From Promerops cafer (Eukaryota > Chordata > Aves > Passeriformes > Nectariniidae): 64,000 bases of DNA. Under the pieces are notes generated by a model that was given only the letters and a program-made list of their open reading frames with translations, was not told the origin of the DNA and did no database searches. The DNA lies in contig VZSE01001754.1 of the NCBI GenBank assembly GCA_013398275.1, positions 262,515 to 326,514 on the forward strand. The letters run 5' to 3'. The translations under genes and the position numbers were made by a program. Positions within the stretch are counted from its first letter, which is position 1. Each line of letters starts with the position of its first letter. Below are positions 1 through 13,526 of this stretch, piece after piece.

Positions 1-26
1 CTGTTCTATAGAGAAAAATGGTTTAC

Positions 27-215
27 AGCCATGGGTTAGGAGTCAGGACTCCTGGGTTCTTTTCCCAATTTAGCTACTGACTCATATTACATTTGGCAAG
101 CCATTTAACATCTTTGCTTGACTTTCTCCTCCATAAGAGAGATGTAATAATACTTCAGTGGCTTAATTAACTAAACCTTGTAAAGCACTTTGCGATCTTT
201 GGATGAAATTGTTCT
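27..215 (+). repeat. Ancient MIR/CORE-SINE-like element
   Basis: The stretch follows the order of a MIR-type tRNA-derived SINE. It has an 'aggactcctgggttc' segment resembling a decayed tRNA-like B-box region, then a core with 'ggcaagccatttaacatctttg', then 'gagatgtaataatac', and a tail 'gtaaagcactttgcgatctttgga' like the LINE-derived end of amniote MIR-like SINEs. Many substitutions show that it is old. It is non-coding. The family assignment rests on remembered consensus features and no alignment was run, so the exact subfamily and ends are uncertain. Confidence 0.62.
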
Positions 216-235
216 AAACGGTGTTAGAACATTGA

Positions 236-3200
236 AATGGTAGAAACAACAAGATAGCAAAGCACAGAATTCACCAGCTGGTGTGGCAAGAGAGTCTGGT
301 GAAGGTACTGAGGATGCTTGGGAGGAAGGAGCCTGAAATATTAAGCTCTGCTCCCAAGGAATTCTTGCCCTGGTGTACAGCGAATGTCATGTTTTTGGAG
401 GTGGGTGGAAGATGTTTAGGCAGCTTAGAATAGTAGAGCTGAACCTCATGCCCTTCAATTCAGGTTCAAAGAAAGAAGAATCAGTTCAGTAGTGCAAGAG
501 TAGGGCAACTCTCTGTGCCTTAGTTGTCCATTTTGCAAAAAAATCTTTAAAAAAGCTGCTGTCCTTTTCCATTTTTGCAACTCACTGAAGTGGATGGAGG
601 AGTTTATGCATATCTAACAGGTCCCTGTTCCCACAGGGAGTACAGATGGTTCCATTGCATTCTTCAAACAAAGGTGCTGGATGGAAACAAGAGTGCTGGG
701 TCTCCTGTGCCATTCAGTGCCAGCCCTTAAACCATTCCCACTGTGTTTCATTAGTCAGAGGATGGCAAAGTTAAAAAATGGGCTGTATAGCCTCTGCTCC
801 TCAGCCAGGTCTGAGGGTGATGGATTGCACATGTAGGAGCTCTTCTCAAGGCACACCCTGTGTACAGCACAAGGCACTCCAAAGTAAACACCATTTCAAA
901 GAAGTGTCCCATGCTGTGCTGCTCCCCAGTATCCATATTGCCTTGGACTTCAAAAAAAAAAGAGGAGGCCATGGGGTTTTTAGCAGTGATTATGTGCTGA
1001 TGAGAGGTCCCACAACCCCCAGGCAGGACCAGGCCCTACCAGGTGGACACAGGGGAAAGCCAAGTGCATGCCTCCTATGCCTTAAGTTTTAATTTTGACA
1101 AGGAATCTGGCTTGCAGCAAGGAGGGAATGAAACAGCCGGGAGGGAATAGCAGGGAGAGAGTAGGAACTGTGAGGCATGTGGTTTCACAGGCTTGCTGGG
1201 TGCACAGCCATGGGGTGTTGAAATGTTTAAAGGGATTCAAGATAAATAAATCTCACTCAGGCCCCGTCTCAGCAATGCCTGTTAGCGTAACTCAGTGTTG
1301 GAGCAGAAAGTAACCTGCTCTTCATAAAGAGTGTGACTCAAAATGGGTTAATCCATCACTCACTCTCCCCCCCTGCCCTCACCCTGCTCCGTCTGGGATA
1401 GTTTCTAATCAGTGCCTGGGCCCAGACATCGTCTCAGCAGCTGGCCATGACGCCACGGCGCAGCAACCCCTGCCAGAAACAAACCCCATCCTTGCTTTAG
1501 TGAGTCCAGGAGCCAGCCCCAGCCTCTGCATCCCATCTGTGCCCAGAGGGGGCTGTGCTTGGCTGCCGCTCAGCCCTGGAACCTGCCCCTCTAGATTTTC
1601 CTGGTGCCCACCAGCAATGAGAGAGCTGCAGCTTGACCCAGTTTTCCATAGCTGGTGGGGTCTCTCCAGTGCAGCACTTGGACACACTTGGTGCTGGCAG
1701 CAAGCCAAGGGGTGGGGGTGGTTAATTTTCCCACTCCAATCTCCTTTTGGCAGTGTCAGGTGTCCCATAAGCACAGACATGTATTCTGTGTTAGTTTCAA
1801 GGCAAAACTGCCTCTTCGGGAATGATTTATCCAGAACTTGCCCATTTCTCTGTAAAATTCACATGGCCCTTCCTGGCCCCCAAGGTGTCATTGCCTCCTG
1901 TGAGATGCCCAGCCTGGCTTGGAGGAGGGTGGTATGTAAGCAGGGAGGGACTTCAATGGACAAAGACATGCAAGAGAGCAGAGGACAGGGATGTAACAAG
2001 GAGCTGCTGGTTTCATAACTGGTTTTATAACAGGATTTATAACAGTTTTCCATATTCCCTTGCTTGACTCTCTTTTGAACAGTGGATGTGAAAGAAGGTA
2101 CAGTTTTTTACACGTGATTCGTAAAAGCAGCAAGAAATGCAAAAGATGGGTCACTTGGGCTCTGTAAATGGGGGTGGGGGGGAGACCTATTACAGGTAAG
2201 TAATGGATGTAAAGCAAATGTTTCTGGAAGCAAAGGGGATGTATTCTCCCCCTTGTGCAGCCTGCTTTCAAGGGCTCATCAAGTACATCTCCCAGAAATA
2301 TCATTGGAGCACATCTGGTTCTCTCCAACACAGATATTGCATGGGTCACAGTGGAGCCAACATGACGTGGGTCTAATGAATTTTCCACCTCTAACTGAGG
2401 AAAGCCCATCTTGGCCCATTTCTTGAATGTTCCCACTGAGTCGTTCCTGTAATTTAGGAAGAAATTCAGCAAAAATTTCCAGTCCCCACTTCCACTGGTT
2501 GCCACCAGTCTACTTTCCAATGATCTGGTTCAGCCTTGAACCATCCATACTCTCTGGATATCCTGGTTCATGGTGGATCAGATGTGTATCACTTGCCTCT
2601 TCATGGCAATGCTGTCTCTGCCTTAGGAGAGGGATGCATTTCTCCACCACCCACTGGTCTGCTCCATCACCCTGATGCACTGCAATGGCATTTTCCTGCA
2701 TTGTGTGTGGGACTGACCTGTCCTCCCATGGAATTCAACCTCTGTGCTTTTGAATAATTTTTCACCTCTGGGTCCTTCCCTCCCCTCACTCTGAATGCCA
2801 CTACATGAGTCATTCCTCAGTTTTCTTGGCAGACAGACCCCTGAGGAGCAACAATTCAGTCCACATTACTGCCAAGTGTGTTGTGTGATTGAAACTGTGC
2901 TGAGAGATTCTCTGCCAGGCAAAAAAGGACAAACAGTCTTTCCCCGAGGATGCTCTGCTTCATTAGTGCCCTCCCCTCATGGATGATTTGATTGTGAAGC
3001 TGGACTTCTTCCAGCACGCATACAAGTTGGACATGGGCTTTAGTGGGCACAACTCAAGTCCCATTTCACCTCTGTCCTGCTGGGAAACAGTGTCCCAGGA
3101 GAAAATCTTCTCTCTCTGCAAAATACTTGGCAAAGCAACAGAATTTTCTTGGTCTGAGCTCATTGATGGACTCGACTCCTGTGGGATTGCACTGGACTCT

Positions 3201-6200
3201 CGTCCCATTGGTCACATCCAAAGCCCTGCATTTATCACATGGAGGTGTCAGTTTGTCAACTACCAGCGCCATGTGGATAATAACATTTTCATGACATGAC
3301 ATCTTTTGCTTCCCTTTTTTTTTCCCTGACAGGTTATGCTAACTAAAAGAGAAAGACGTAGCCTGTACACGCAGTCTGGTGCACAAGCACCTAAACATGT
3401 ATGTGGGTGCCCCCTTACATTTGTATTTTGTGCATAAAAGAAAGAAAACTGCAGAACAGGCAAGGAAAGTGGATCTTAAGTGATGATTCCTAGCAGGCAG
3501 GAGAAGGGAAGAGATGTCCCAGCTCTGGGCTGATCCACGTGCTGTAGGTGGGGAGGGGGGTTGGGGCAGACACATTTGTGTCTGATGCTGGAGGGGTTTG
3601 CTCTGTGCAGGGAAGACAAATCCCTCTGGTTGACATCCATGATGCTGGATAGGGGGAGTAAGGAGGAATGATTTCAAGGCATGGTGTGGGACATCTTCCC
3701 TGCCATACACTCAGTGACCTTACTGAGTTTTCTGTGATATGCCTCTTAAGACCACCTGAGGGCTTGACTTGGTGTCCAAGAGAGATTTATAATCATTCAC
3801 AAAGAATATCTCAAGAGTTACTTTTAAAAATTTTAATTCAATCCAAGAAGTTTTTTACAGGGCCAGGGCTTGTAATGAAGCCCCTCGAGCAGTGCCACAC
3901 ACTGGGAGTCATCCTTCAGTGGAGTTGGTGAATTCAGTCTAATACACAGATTTTAACCAAAGGCCTCCTTACGTGCTAGGAGGGGTCCTGTTGCTTTTAA
4001 AGGGAAGTTCACAGACAATGAGAACCACTTGGTGTTTGATGTCCAGCCAAGGTATCTCCCAACAGGATCATTGCCTGTGTTTGCAAATTAAAAGTGCAAG
4101 ACATAGAAGGGTGAGTGCTCTGCTCTCTATCTGACCTCTCATGGGCATCGTATCAGTGCTAATTGCAAATAACTTTTGTTCTGTGAGCAGAGTTTACATT
4201 TTGTTGGGTCCTATGGTAATATTATTTTAAGAAATATCACAGCATTCTTTCACTTTCTCTTGTTGTTCACACAGATCAGATCCAGGTTGGCTTTAGGAAG
4301 CTGAATTTTTTTAAGATAAGGAGGTTTATTTTGGCTTTTTCTATGTCCCCACTTATCACTTGGTCTGAGCGCAGAGTGTTGTTTCTGAAGTGAGACGAAC
4401 ATTTCAGGAACGACATGACCATTGTGTCTTCAGTCGCCTTGTCTTTTCACACTTGGGTGTTTTTGTTTCTCCACCAAGGCAAAGTAACCATTTCTCACAT
4501 AAATCAATAGATGTAATGCACCTAGGGGAGCTAAAAAAAGCCAGGGCTGTGTCCTCTAGCCCTAGATCAGCCAAAATTCTCTCTGATGCCAGTGGGAATT
4601 GGACAACATGAAAGGATCACACATCTAGTGAGAAAAAAACTGCCAGAAAAAATTAAGTCTGTGAACCTCCAGGTCAAAGACATCTGAAGACTGGCAACAA
4701 ATATGGCACCTGCCTTTAAGATGGTGAAATCAGGTCTTGGCATCTTCTGTGTAATTAGCTTGTTTGTTTTGGGGAAGTGTCCAGACTTCACAGTCTGTTA
4801 AAGGAGTTTGTGCAACAACTGGCATGAAAGTATCCAATGGCCGGCAGACAACATGGGCACTTTAAAACCAAATCATGCCAAAACTAATGTACAATTGCCC
4901 TCCTGATTTGGCGGAGGCGGTAAATCTAGCACACCCATGATGTACTTGGGATTCGTCAGGGTATTTGATATTGCACCGTGCTAGAAACTGGATAAAAATA
5001 CCTTTGCTCAGACTATATATTTTCCAGAGCAGAGAGCTGCTGCTGTTGGTGAGCTCCCCTGGGCACAGCAGGGTGCCAAGGAGGTCAGCAGTAGAGGTGA
5101 CTCTTATTTCAGGCCTTCAAGACCATGCCAGTGCCTGCTCATTTGGGGTCTTGCTCTTTTCTCGGTCCCAGAGAGTATCAGGGAGATCCATGGGCTGTGG
5201 GCACCATCTGCAATGCCTGGGGACAGGGAATGGGGCCTCACCAGGGACATCAGATGAGGATCTGGTGACATGAACTCCCCCGTGGTGGAATGCTGCAGGT
5301 GATAAGCAGCAAAATGGCAAAGAGAGGGATGGGTGAAAAATTCCAGCCGCAAGCAGAGCAGCGAATGGAGATGGGATGAAATGGGGTAGTTCTTTAGGAA
5401 GTAAGAGCGAGGCCAAGGGACCCTGTGAAATGCACAGTGCTGCAGAGGACCTGGCAGAAAACCTTAACTGTCAGCTTCTGATGCCAGAAGTGAGGGAGGA
5501 CAGAGCCAAACTGGAGTGGAGAGGAGGAAAACTGTTGCAGCAATGAATGAACAGCAGCCCATAAGTAGAATCAGTGGAAAAAAAGCAGTTCAAAGAAAGT
5601 TTGAAAGTTGCAGTAAATAACAAAATAATTACATGTTTAGATTGCTGATTTCAGAAGCTCACAGCCCTGACCCCACATGGAATATTTCAATCAGTCTTAG
5701 CCTATGCAATCATAGAAATGTAAGCATAGAAATGATGAAAAGAAAAATGCTGCAAGGTTTAAAAGCTGATACTTAAGGGGGACTGATGTTTGGTACACTT
5801 GCAGGAAGAAAAAGCACTTTTACTACCAAGGTATTCAAGCAATGATGCAATGAGTAGGGAGGGACTTATTATTGGGAGATGACTGTATAACAGCAGTGGT
5901 CAGACACTAGCAAAGCTCAGAACTCCTTGCTGGGAGACGGTCATGTGCTTAATTTCTCATTCGTACCCACCAAGCATCCAACTTCAGACCCAAAATCGTT
6001 CTTCTGCTGTTGGTGATCTGGATGCAAGTGTGAGCTCAGCCTCAGAAAGCATTTTCCTGCTCTCCATGCGATGCCCGGAGACGTCACGCACGGCCAGGCT
6101 GCAGCACGGTGCAATCCAAGCTCCCCATTGCTCCTGTGCCAAATCGCCGAGGGCACAGACCGACCGAATTACTTCAAAACCTGGACAAGTTCCCATATCT

Positions 6201-9200
6201 CCTCCTGATGACAGACTTGTGCAAGGAGATAGCCGGCATGTTAGGAAGTGCAGGCAGATTATAAGTGGGCAGACCAGGCTGAAGTGATGTAAATCTTGTA
6301 AAAATCTCTGTCTGCTTCTCCAGCTTCAGTTAAGCTAACAGCAAAACAGTACCTTGACACTGGCTGATACCTGTGTGTAACATCATCAGACTGCTTTCAT
6401 AATGACAGAATTATGAATTTGATTTACTTCAAATTTCAGAACACTATAAAAAAGACATTTTGAGGCTAAACACATTTGCAGAGCTCATTACAGAAAAATA
6501 ATTAATTATTTCTAGGATGGCAAACGCAGCCACAGGTCTGTCAGGTCCCCGGCTCTGCAGTGTCTGAAATGTAGTGGCTATTTCCCTTTCTTGGAACAGG
6601 AGGTGATTTCATCCTTTCATACTGTTTCCTGTAGCAACATCATTATGTGCCAGCTTTTTGGTGGGGACTGCTGTGCACCTAATTCATCCAGCTCATACTA
6701 GTACTGCTGATGACAATCCTTAGCACGAATCTTCCCTGAAGCTGTGTTTGCTTAACCAGTATTTAGCGAAGTCTTTGTTTCTAATTTGTCTGTCTATGTG
6801 CCTAATTAGCTCCTTTTGAACTCATCATCCTGCACACCTACTTCTGCAAAATGATCCTGGTAGGTGGAGAGATGCTGCTGTTGAAATCGAGTGAGCTGTG
6901 TTGGTGCAAGTGAGGTCAGAGTTGGGTGTGATGTGGCAGTGTTGGAAATTACTCCTCTTTCAGGAGCCATGTTTTAAAACTTACGTTATAAATTGTGCTG
7001 CTAAAGAAACAAGAGGATTTGTCAGTTAATTTTTTTGCATCAAGTCTAGGCTTGCACATTCAGACCAGTTATTTCTCCACAAAGAGCTCTCTTTCCAAGA
7101 TCATATATCCCTCTGCAGTTTTGTATCTTCATTTTTCTGCAGCAAAGGGTGGGTTGGGAACATCCAGTTCCCCATATTCATGATCCACATGAGTAACTGG
7201 CAGCGGCTCTGAACATGTGTCCTCATGCATTTATGGATATTTATGATCTTCCTTACTACAGAGATGAACATGTTCTGTTTCTGAGGACCCTGCTGAGTCT
7301 GTCTTCTTTTTAACTTTCCTGCGGGTTTGCTCATCACCGACAGGTGGTTCATAAGTGCACAGCCAGCCAAATGGGTATAAGGGTATCTCAGTGTCTCACT
7401 GAAAAGATATGCTCAAATGTTATTTCTCCTGGAGGCAAGAACATCAGGCTTGGCAGACCAGGGCTCTGTTTGGCAGCTGCTATGTCCCCATGATCCTCAC
7501 AAACTGCCTTGGGCTTGTGGTTCCTTTCTGCAGGTGATGTTACACCACACCAATTGGGTTGCCCTGACATCTCCAGATGTCACTTCTTGAGGGCATAAGA
7601 AACACTTTTCCTTGCATGCTGGAGGGAAGCAGGACTCCTGGAGAGGGAGTCCTCAGCCTTTAACCAGAAGATGGCACAATGTAACTGCTGTATGAACCTG
7701 GGCCATCAGTGAGCTCTCTCTAAATAAGAGTGGAGAGTTGCTAAGAGGAGAGCTAAATGGCCAGGCATTTTCCAAGGGGTGTGTGGTGGCTCTCAGGTGA
7801 TGGCTTCTGTGTTGCTGGTCACTCATCTCTCTTCCTGGGGTCTTCTTGTGCTTCTGCAAATGCATCCAAGCCAGCGGTGCACTCACCTCTTCCTTCTCCC
7901 CGTGTGCTCATGTGCATGCATGGATGAGGATATTGCACATTCATCCACGTGCCTGCATGTTTCCATGGGGTTACACCCCCTCCAGCTTGCCTGAACCTGG
8001 CAGGCATGCTGGAAAGCCAGCAGCCCAGCTGCTTACTGTTCCCCACAGCAAATCTCAAACCCTCCAGCAGATGCATGCGAGACCCCAAGAGCTGATGTAT
8101 CAGGGACCCTGGGCTGTCAGCACCGGCTCATGGCCCGTGGTCTCCCTGCTGGCGTGGTGCACACCTGGCCTCGCTGGCAGCGTGGGGTCCCAGGTGCTCT
8201 GGGGCCACATTCCTCTCCTCTCCTTCCTCTGAGCTTCAGGGACTTTCTGCCCGTGGTCGCATGACTCCCCTTGACTCCCAGCCTAGCTGTGGCCTCTACG
8301 CCTTGGAACAAAACTGCCTGCCTTCCTTTTGTGCTGAAAGGACTGGCAATGAGCTTCAGCAGCCAGGGAATGGCTTGGGAAGGGCTTGCTGAAAGGTGGT
8401 GAAGGAGACCCAGGCAATTCCATGGCCGTAGATAGCTCACTTGCTCTTGAGTGGTCCCATGGCTGTGTCAGACTGCCCTTGGAAAGGCTGAAAGACTGAA
8501 GTTCCTTTTACCAATGGGAAACTGAGGCTCATAACAGAACATGGGGCTGGGCATGCAGAAAAGGAGTGCAGCCAGGAGCTGGAGTCCTCCCTCTGTTCCT
8601 TGAGCAGCCTGTGACCATAGGCAGGCATGTAACTGCCTTGTGGCAAACAAAGCTACCCCTCTTGTGCCTCTGACCAAATTCTTGGGCACATTGTACTGCT
8701 TGAGCAGTCGGGACATGTAAAGCCCTCTGAGAGTCTTGAATGAACAGGCCCGTAGGAGTGCGAAGTGTTGTGGCGCTGAGGATGGATTATTTAAAAGGCA
8801 GGGCCCAATTAGTGTAGTTGATGATGATGGTCTGACAGGCAGTAGCATAATGACAGATACTAGAGACAGCTACACCAGGGTGAATGAGTGAGCAAAGGCT
8901 AGATATGACTATAATTTCCTTTAGTTCCTTTTCTTTTAGCTCAGGACTGACATCAAGGTCGCACTTTAGTATCATCATAACAGACGTGTGCCAGAGGTCT
9001 TGTGTCTGTCTTCAAGGACAGAACTGATTCCCAAGGTTTCTGATTGCCATTGATACTTTTAATTTCACTTACTCAAACACAATACTCAAACACAAACCCT
9101 TTGCCTATCTAGTGAGATTTAAGTCCAAGAAAACGGTGGTGGCAAAACAAGCTTAATAAAAAAATTAAAAATTACTTGCTCGCATTTTTTCTTGTGTTGT

Positions 9201-12200
9201 TGAAATTTGCTCTTTGGTATGCTTGATAATATTTTCATTAAATTATCTTCCTCTGAACAGAAATTGTTGGGATTAATTTAGATTTCAGGGCATAAATCCA
9301 AACTTAGAAGACTATAATAACATGGTAGCTCTTTGCCATTGAATTACATGTTAAGTATCTTACAGTGGAACTGTAATTACATGCTCACTCCGAGCATTGA
9401 CAAGTAAACAGGATTATAACAGTCTCTGGAACCAATGTTTGCATGAATACTTCAAGAGAAAAGAGATACTTGAGGACACATATGGGGTTTATTTTCTGGC
9501 TGAAAGCATATCATTGTTATTTATTATTCACACACTTCTGCTGTACATGGCAGAACAGACGCTGTGCAGCACTTACTAACTAAGAGGGAGAGGTGGATAA
9601 AGACAGAATAAACAAAAGTAAATCTTGGCATTTTCAATGTTTCCTTTAGCTGTGAAGGGAAGGGAGGGATTATCAGACATTGACAGGAATTGAGGAGGCT
9701 CTGGAATGCACTGGGAGCACAATGGAGACGTGCCTGCACAGAGTCTGCACTGAGCCACACCAGCGTTCCAATGATCATCAATACCCATCTTAGCACGTCT
9801 GCAAGACTCTGCAGAGCTTCTAACCTGTTCTTTCTTTTGCTCACTAGCACTTCTGGATCTCAGAGGACTTATTCCCTTGTGGGATCTTGCCAATGACTTT
9901 TGATGTGGCCTTGGAAATCACATTACTCAGTTCCCATGGCATCAGATGTGAGGAGCAAAGTGGTGGCATAGTGCCTCAGGTGGAGCTCAGATGGGTGTCC
10001 CTGCACCACAAGGAGAGTTCAGCAGCAGAGGAACAAACTGTTCCTCTGTTGCTCACCCATAACTGAGACTCAGAAGCATTTATTTCTCCCCTTCACTTTT
10101 GTCTTAATGCCATGGTGAGGAAGGGGAATGTTTAGCCATGGGTAGTTCCTTATAGCCTAGAATAACATCTCATTTCCTAGGCCACCTTCAGGACAAACTG
10201 GGATGAAGAAATAAATTCCCAGCAAAGCTGAGAAATGTTTGCAAAGCTTCTCTAAGCACAATGCAAACTGATGTGAGTTGATGAGGACATGTCAGGACAA
10301 TGGGAGGGGAAGAGGAAGATGCTGGGAGTGCCATGTGCTCATGCAGGTATTTGGATGAGGCACTAGAAACCATTGTGTCCCACAGTGCCTCTGTGAGACT
10401 GTCTGTCTCCAACAGGCTGAATGACAGCTCCAGGCCCAAGTGTTCCTGAGCTGTGGAAGAGACTTGGACCCAGAGATGAATTCTGTGGCTGCAGCTCGTC
10501 TCTGACCAACAGTTTGTCAGTCTCAGCCCATGTGCCCAGTTTGCTCTTTGTGCAATCTGTGCTTGTTAGGGGACGATGGTGTCAGCCACTTGCCCTACAC
10601 CTACACCTTTCACACCATGTGTCCTGCACTCCGTGCTGGCATCTGGGGCTTCACGCAGGCATTCTCACTTGCAGCTCACAAGAGTGATGGCATGAATTGC
10701 TCTAAATCAGGAGCCTGTATGTGATTGGCAGGAGCCTGCATGTGACTGACATCTGAAGTGGCAGTGAGAGGAAAGGGGCTGGTATCTGGCTTATCCATGC
10801 TCTGTGCTGCAGCTTGGGTATATCCTGGGTGGCAAACCCTCCTCCAGTGAAAACCTGTGTTGTCCAACCTACCCAAGTACATGGTTCACTGTTCTGATGC
10901 CTAGGACTCAATTACTAAATGGCAAAAGAAAGAAATACACATTTCCAGGCCTGTGGACAACCACTCTACCAATGTTCATTACTATAATCAACTGCAATTC
11001 TGCCTTCAAATGGACTTGTCAGAAATGGCACTGGCTAACACTTTGAGTTTTGTGTCACTTCTGAGTGGCCCACAAGGCTTTATTCAGATCCAGTAAACAT
11101 GTTTTAACTATTAAGTCACAGCACCACCTCTGAGAGCTGTGCAAAAAGTAGCTACTAATAACTAAGATATTCTTGCACATACCAGACTAAACTTCTTGGG
11201 CTTTATCTTCAGAAGAGCATGGACCTATGTTAAAGAAAAGTAATTCTACAAGGATACAAGTGCTAGCAATAATGTTTCTCTACTCAAATAGAAGGGTCTT
11301 CTTATTTTCTTCTTATAGACACCATCCCAAATGCTCTCCTGTTCCACAGTCTCTTGATAAGCCATTTTTCACAGACAAAACTTTGTGTTTGTGCTGAAGG
11401 ATGTTGCTCTTTTTCTGGACTCCTGAGTTTCAAGACATGCCGCCCTGCTTCCTGCACCCAAATTTCCTCCAGCCCATCTTGAAGCAACTTCCAGATGGCT
11501 TCTCATGAGGCACAGCTTGTGTGCTGCTTGGAGGTCGTGTCAACGGAGTGTGCCCTGCAACTTTGCTGGGAAAACACATTTTGGGAGTAAATCTTGGCCA
11601 GGTGAAAGCAGAGAGTCACTCTAGGACTGGCTGTAAGGAACTCTTAGCTGCTGAAAGCAGAAGCTCTGGTGGGCCACTCCTTGCACTGATGCCCATCTGC
11701 CCCGTGCACAGGGACTCACAGAGCTGAGTGTCCTGCCACAGCACACCTCTGGCGTGGCTCTTCCCCCCAGGAGTCATGGTCAGTGATTTGGAAATGCTGA
11801 CCTGCAGTTTCAATTATCTCTTTGCTTTTGAGTATTTTCTGAACTGGTGCCCTGAGGACTCTTTCACGCAGGTGACTTTGGTGTCCATAACCCAACTCCC
11901 TCACCTTGGTGCTGGATCACACAACAGAGTCACACTTACTCCACTTTGTTGGAAAATACGGCTGACTTTAGGCACCTTGGATTATTCACACTGATCATCC
12001 TGCTAATTCTGCCTGGCCTTGAAATGTATTCAGTTTTTCCCTAATGCCTGGCCTGGATTTCCTTGTCATAGGCTCAGGATGTCATATTCCTTGAAGAACT
12101 CTTTTGCATTGTATAACTTTACAATATGTGGAATTCCTTCTCTCCATTTATTCACTTTAAGTGCTATGCTAAAGTAGGGGTGGTTGTGTCTGTAATCTGG

Positions 12201-13493
12201 GTATCTCAATTTATGGCCACATCAGGACTCTGAGTTCTTACCCTTTTCATAATAGCAAATGCTTCATGTAGAAGGCATTTAGGGCCTGGTTAGAAAAATG
12301 CCTGCATAAAATTGTGTATTTTTAGCCATCCTGCACTTGTATGTCTTTCAGCTGAAATGATGATCCCTATTCCCTTGTTAGCAGAAGAGAGGCAATACAT
12401 CCATAAAGCTGAGCCAACATATAACAATGTTGTATATTGTCAAAACTCTTCGCTAAAGCCCTGTCACTAAAGTCGCTGTAGAAACGAGGAAGAGAACTTC
12501 ATTTTTGGCTTCCACATTCACTGTCCCATTTTCCCATGGGAAGGACCCTCACACCTTTAAAGTGCTGAGAATTTCCTCTGCAGTTCATGGGAAACAAATG
12601 TCCCCGAGTCACGCACAATGTGCTTTTTCTGATGCCACTGCATGAAAATGTGGCTGTCAGCTCTGAAATGCGACTCCACATATGCTTTACCCAACTTGGA
12701 TACTTAATGCTCATATGAGCAGTATGAGAGTGGATTTTGAAATCTTTCCCCTGCTCTCTGCAGGCCAACCCAGGGCTGGAGACAGACCAGGATCCACCAT
12801 GGATTATACAGGAGTGAACACAGCCAGAATCAGCCACTGGCTTGCAAACAAATGTTTTTTCTTATTTTGGTCCTGGAGAGGTGAGTGCCCTGTTTCTCTT
12901 GCAGTGCTCCTGGAGAACAAATTCCTGGTGAGCAGGGGGGGAATGCAATGAGCTTTATATCAGCAGCCTCTCAACTTTTTGCTGGGGGTAAAACTGCCTG
13001 TGAAGGAAGGCAAATCAATTGACTTTACCGCTGAGTTGATTGATAATGCCAGCTTGCCATTCCCAAAGTTGGAATCTTCATGCTCAGGCTGCCAGGGATT
13101 ACGAATCCTCCCAGGTCTCTCTCCTGCCTTAGGACATTGTGCTGCTGGCTTGGACAGAAGCTGCTGGCTACTCCTGTAGGATTCCCTGTGCTAGAAAAAT
13201 CCCCTTACCATCTTCAAACATCAAACATGCTCCTGGCTCTGCTAGAGAAGTGTGAAAGGAAAAGGGGAGGTGAAGTTGAGAACTCAACCTGCCACTCCAG
13301 GCTGAGCTGCAAGGCTGGCAGTGAGGAAAGAAAATAGTATTTCTGCTGCTAAACAAATTTGATCTCGAATCAGTGAGAAACCACCTGGAGGTAACCCAGC
13401 TTTCTATACATTCATCTTGGAAAACTTGTGCAGATCATTCAGAAATTGGGTGGTTTCTTCCCCAGCACAAGCTTGGCTGCTACAGGGAGCTTG

Positions 13494-13497
<4 letters not shown>
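236..13497. other. Non-coding DNA, no supported gene
   Basis: About 13 kb of anonymous sequence. Open frames are short, occur on both strands over the same bases, and show no recognisable domain. The longest is a 210-codon minus-strand frame at 1,888-2,520. A 106-codon plus-strand frame at 2,979-3,299 is overlapped by minus-strand frames. GC-richer patches lie near 1,400-1,760 and 8,060-8,260. A possible short MIR-like scrap sits near 8,500. I see no CpG island, RNA gene or intact mobile element. It is probably intergenic, or possibly intron of an upstream gene. Confidence 0.6.
8500..8560 (-). repeat. Possible MIR-like SINE scrap
   Basis: The phrase 'accaatgggaaactgaggct' resembles the reverse complement of the core of MIR-type SINEs, which in antisense reads roughly 'ttacagatggggaaactgaggc'. 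The flanks do not extend the match clearly. This is a weak call from one short phrase that could be chance. Confidence 0.22.

Positions 13498-13526
<29 letters not shown>
13498..13526. repeat. Poly-T tract, 29 bases
   Basis: A pure run of 29 T is followed by CTTTC and further T-rich sequence. On the minus strand it is a poly-A run, so it could be the tail of a retrocopied transcript, but no recognisable element or processed gene copy lies beside it. It may simply be a mononucleotide microsatellite whose length varies between individuals or reads. Confidence 0.95.
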
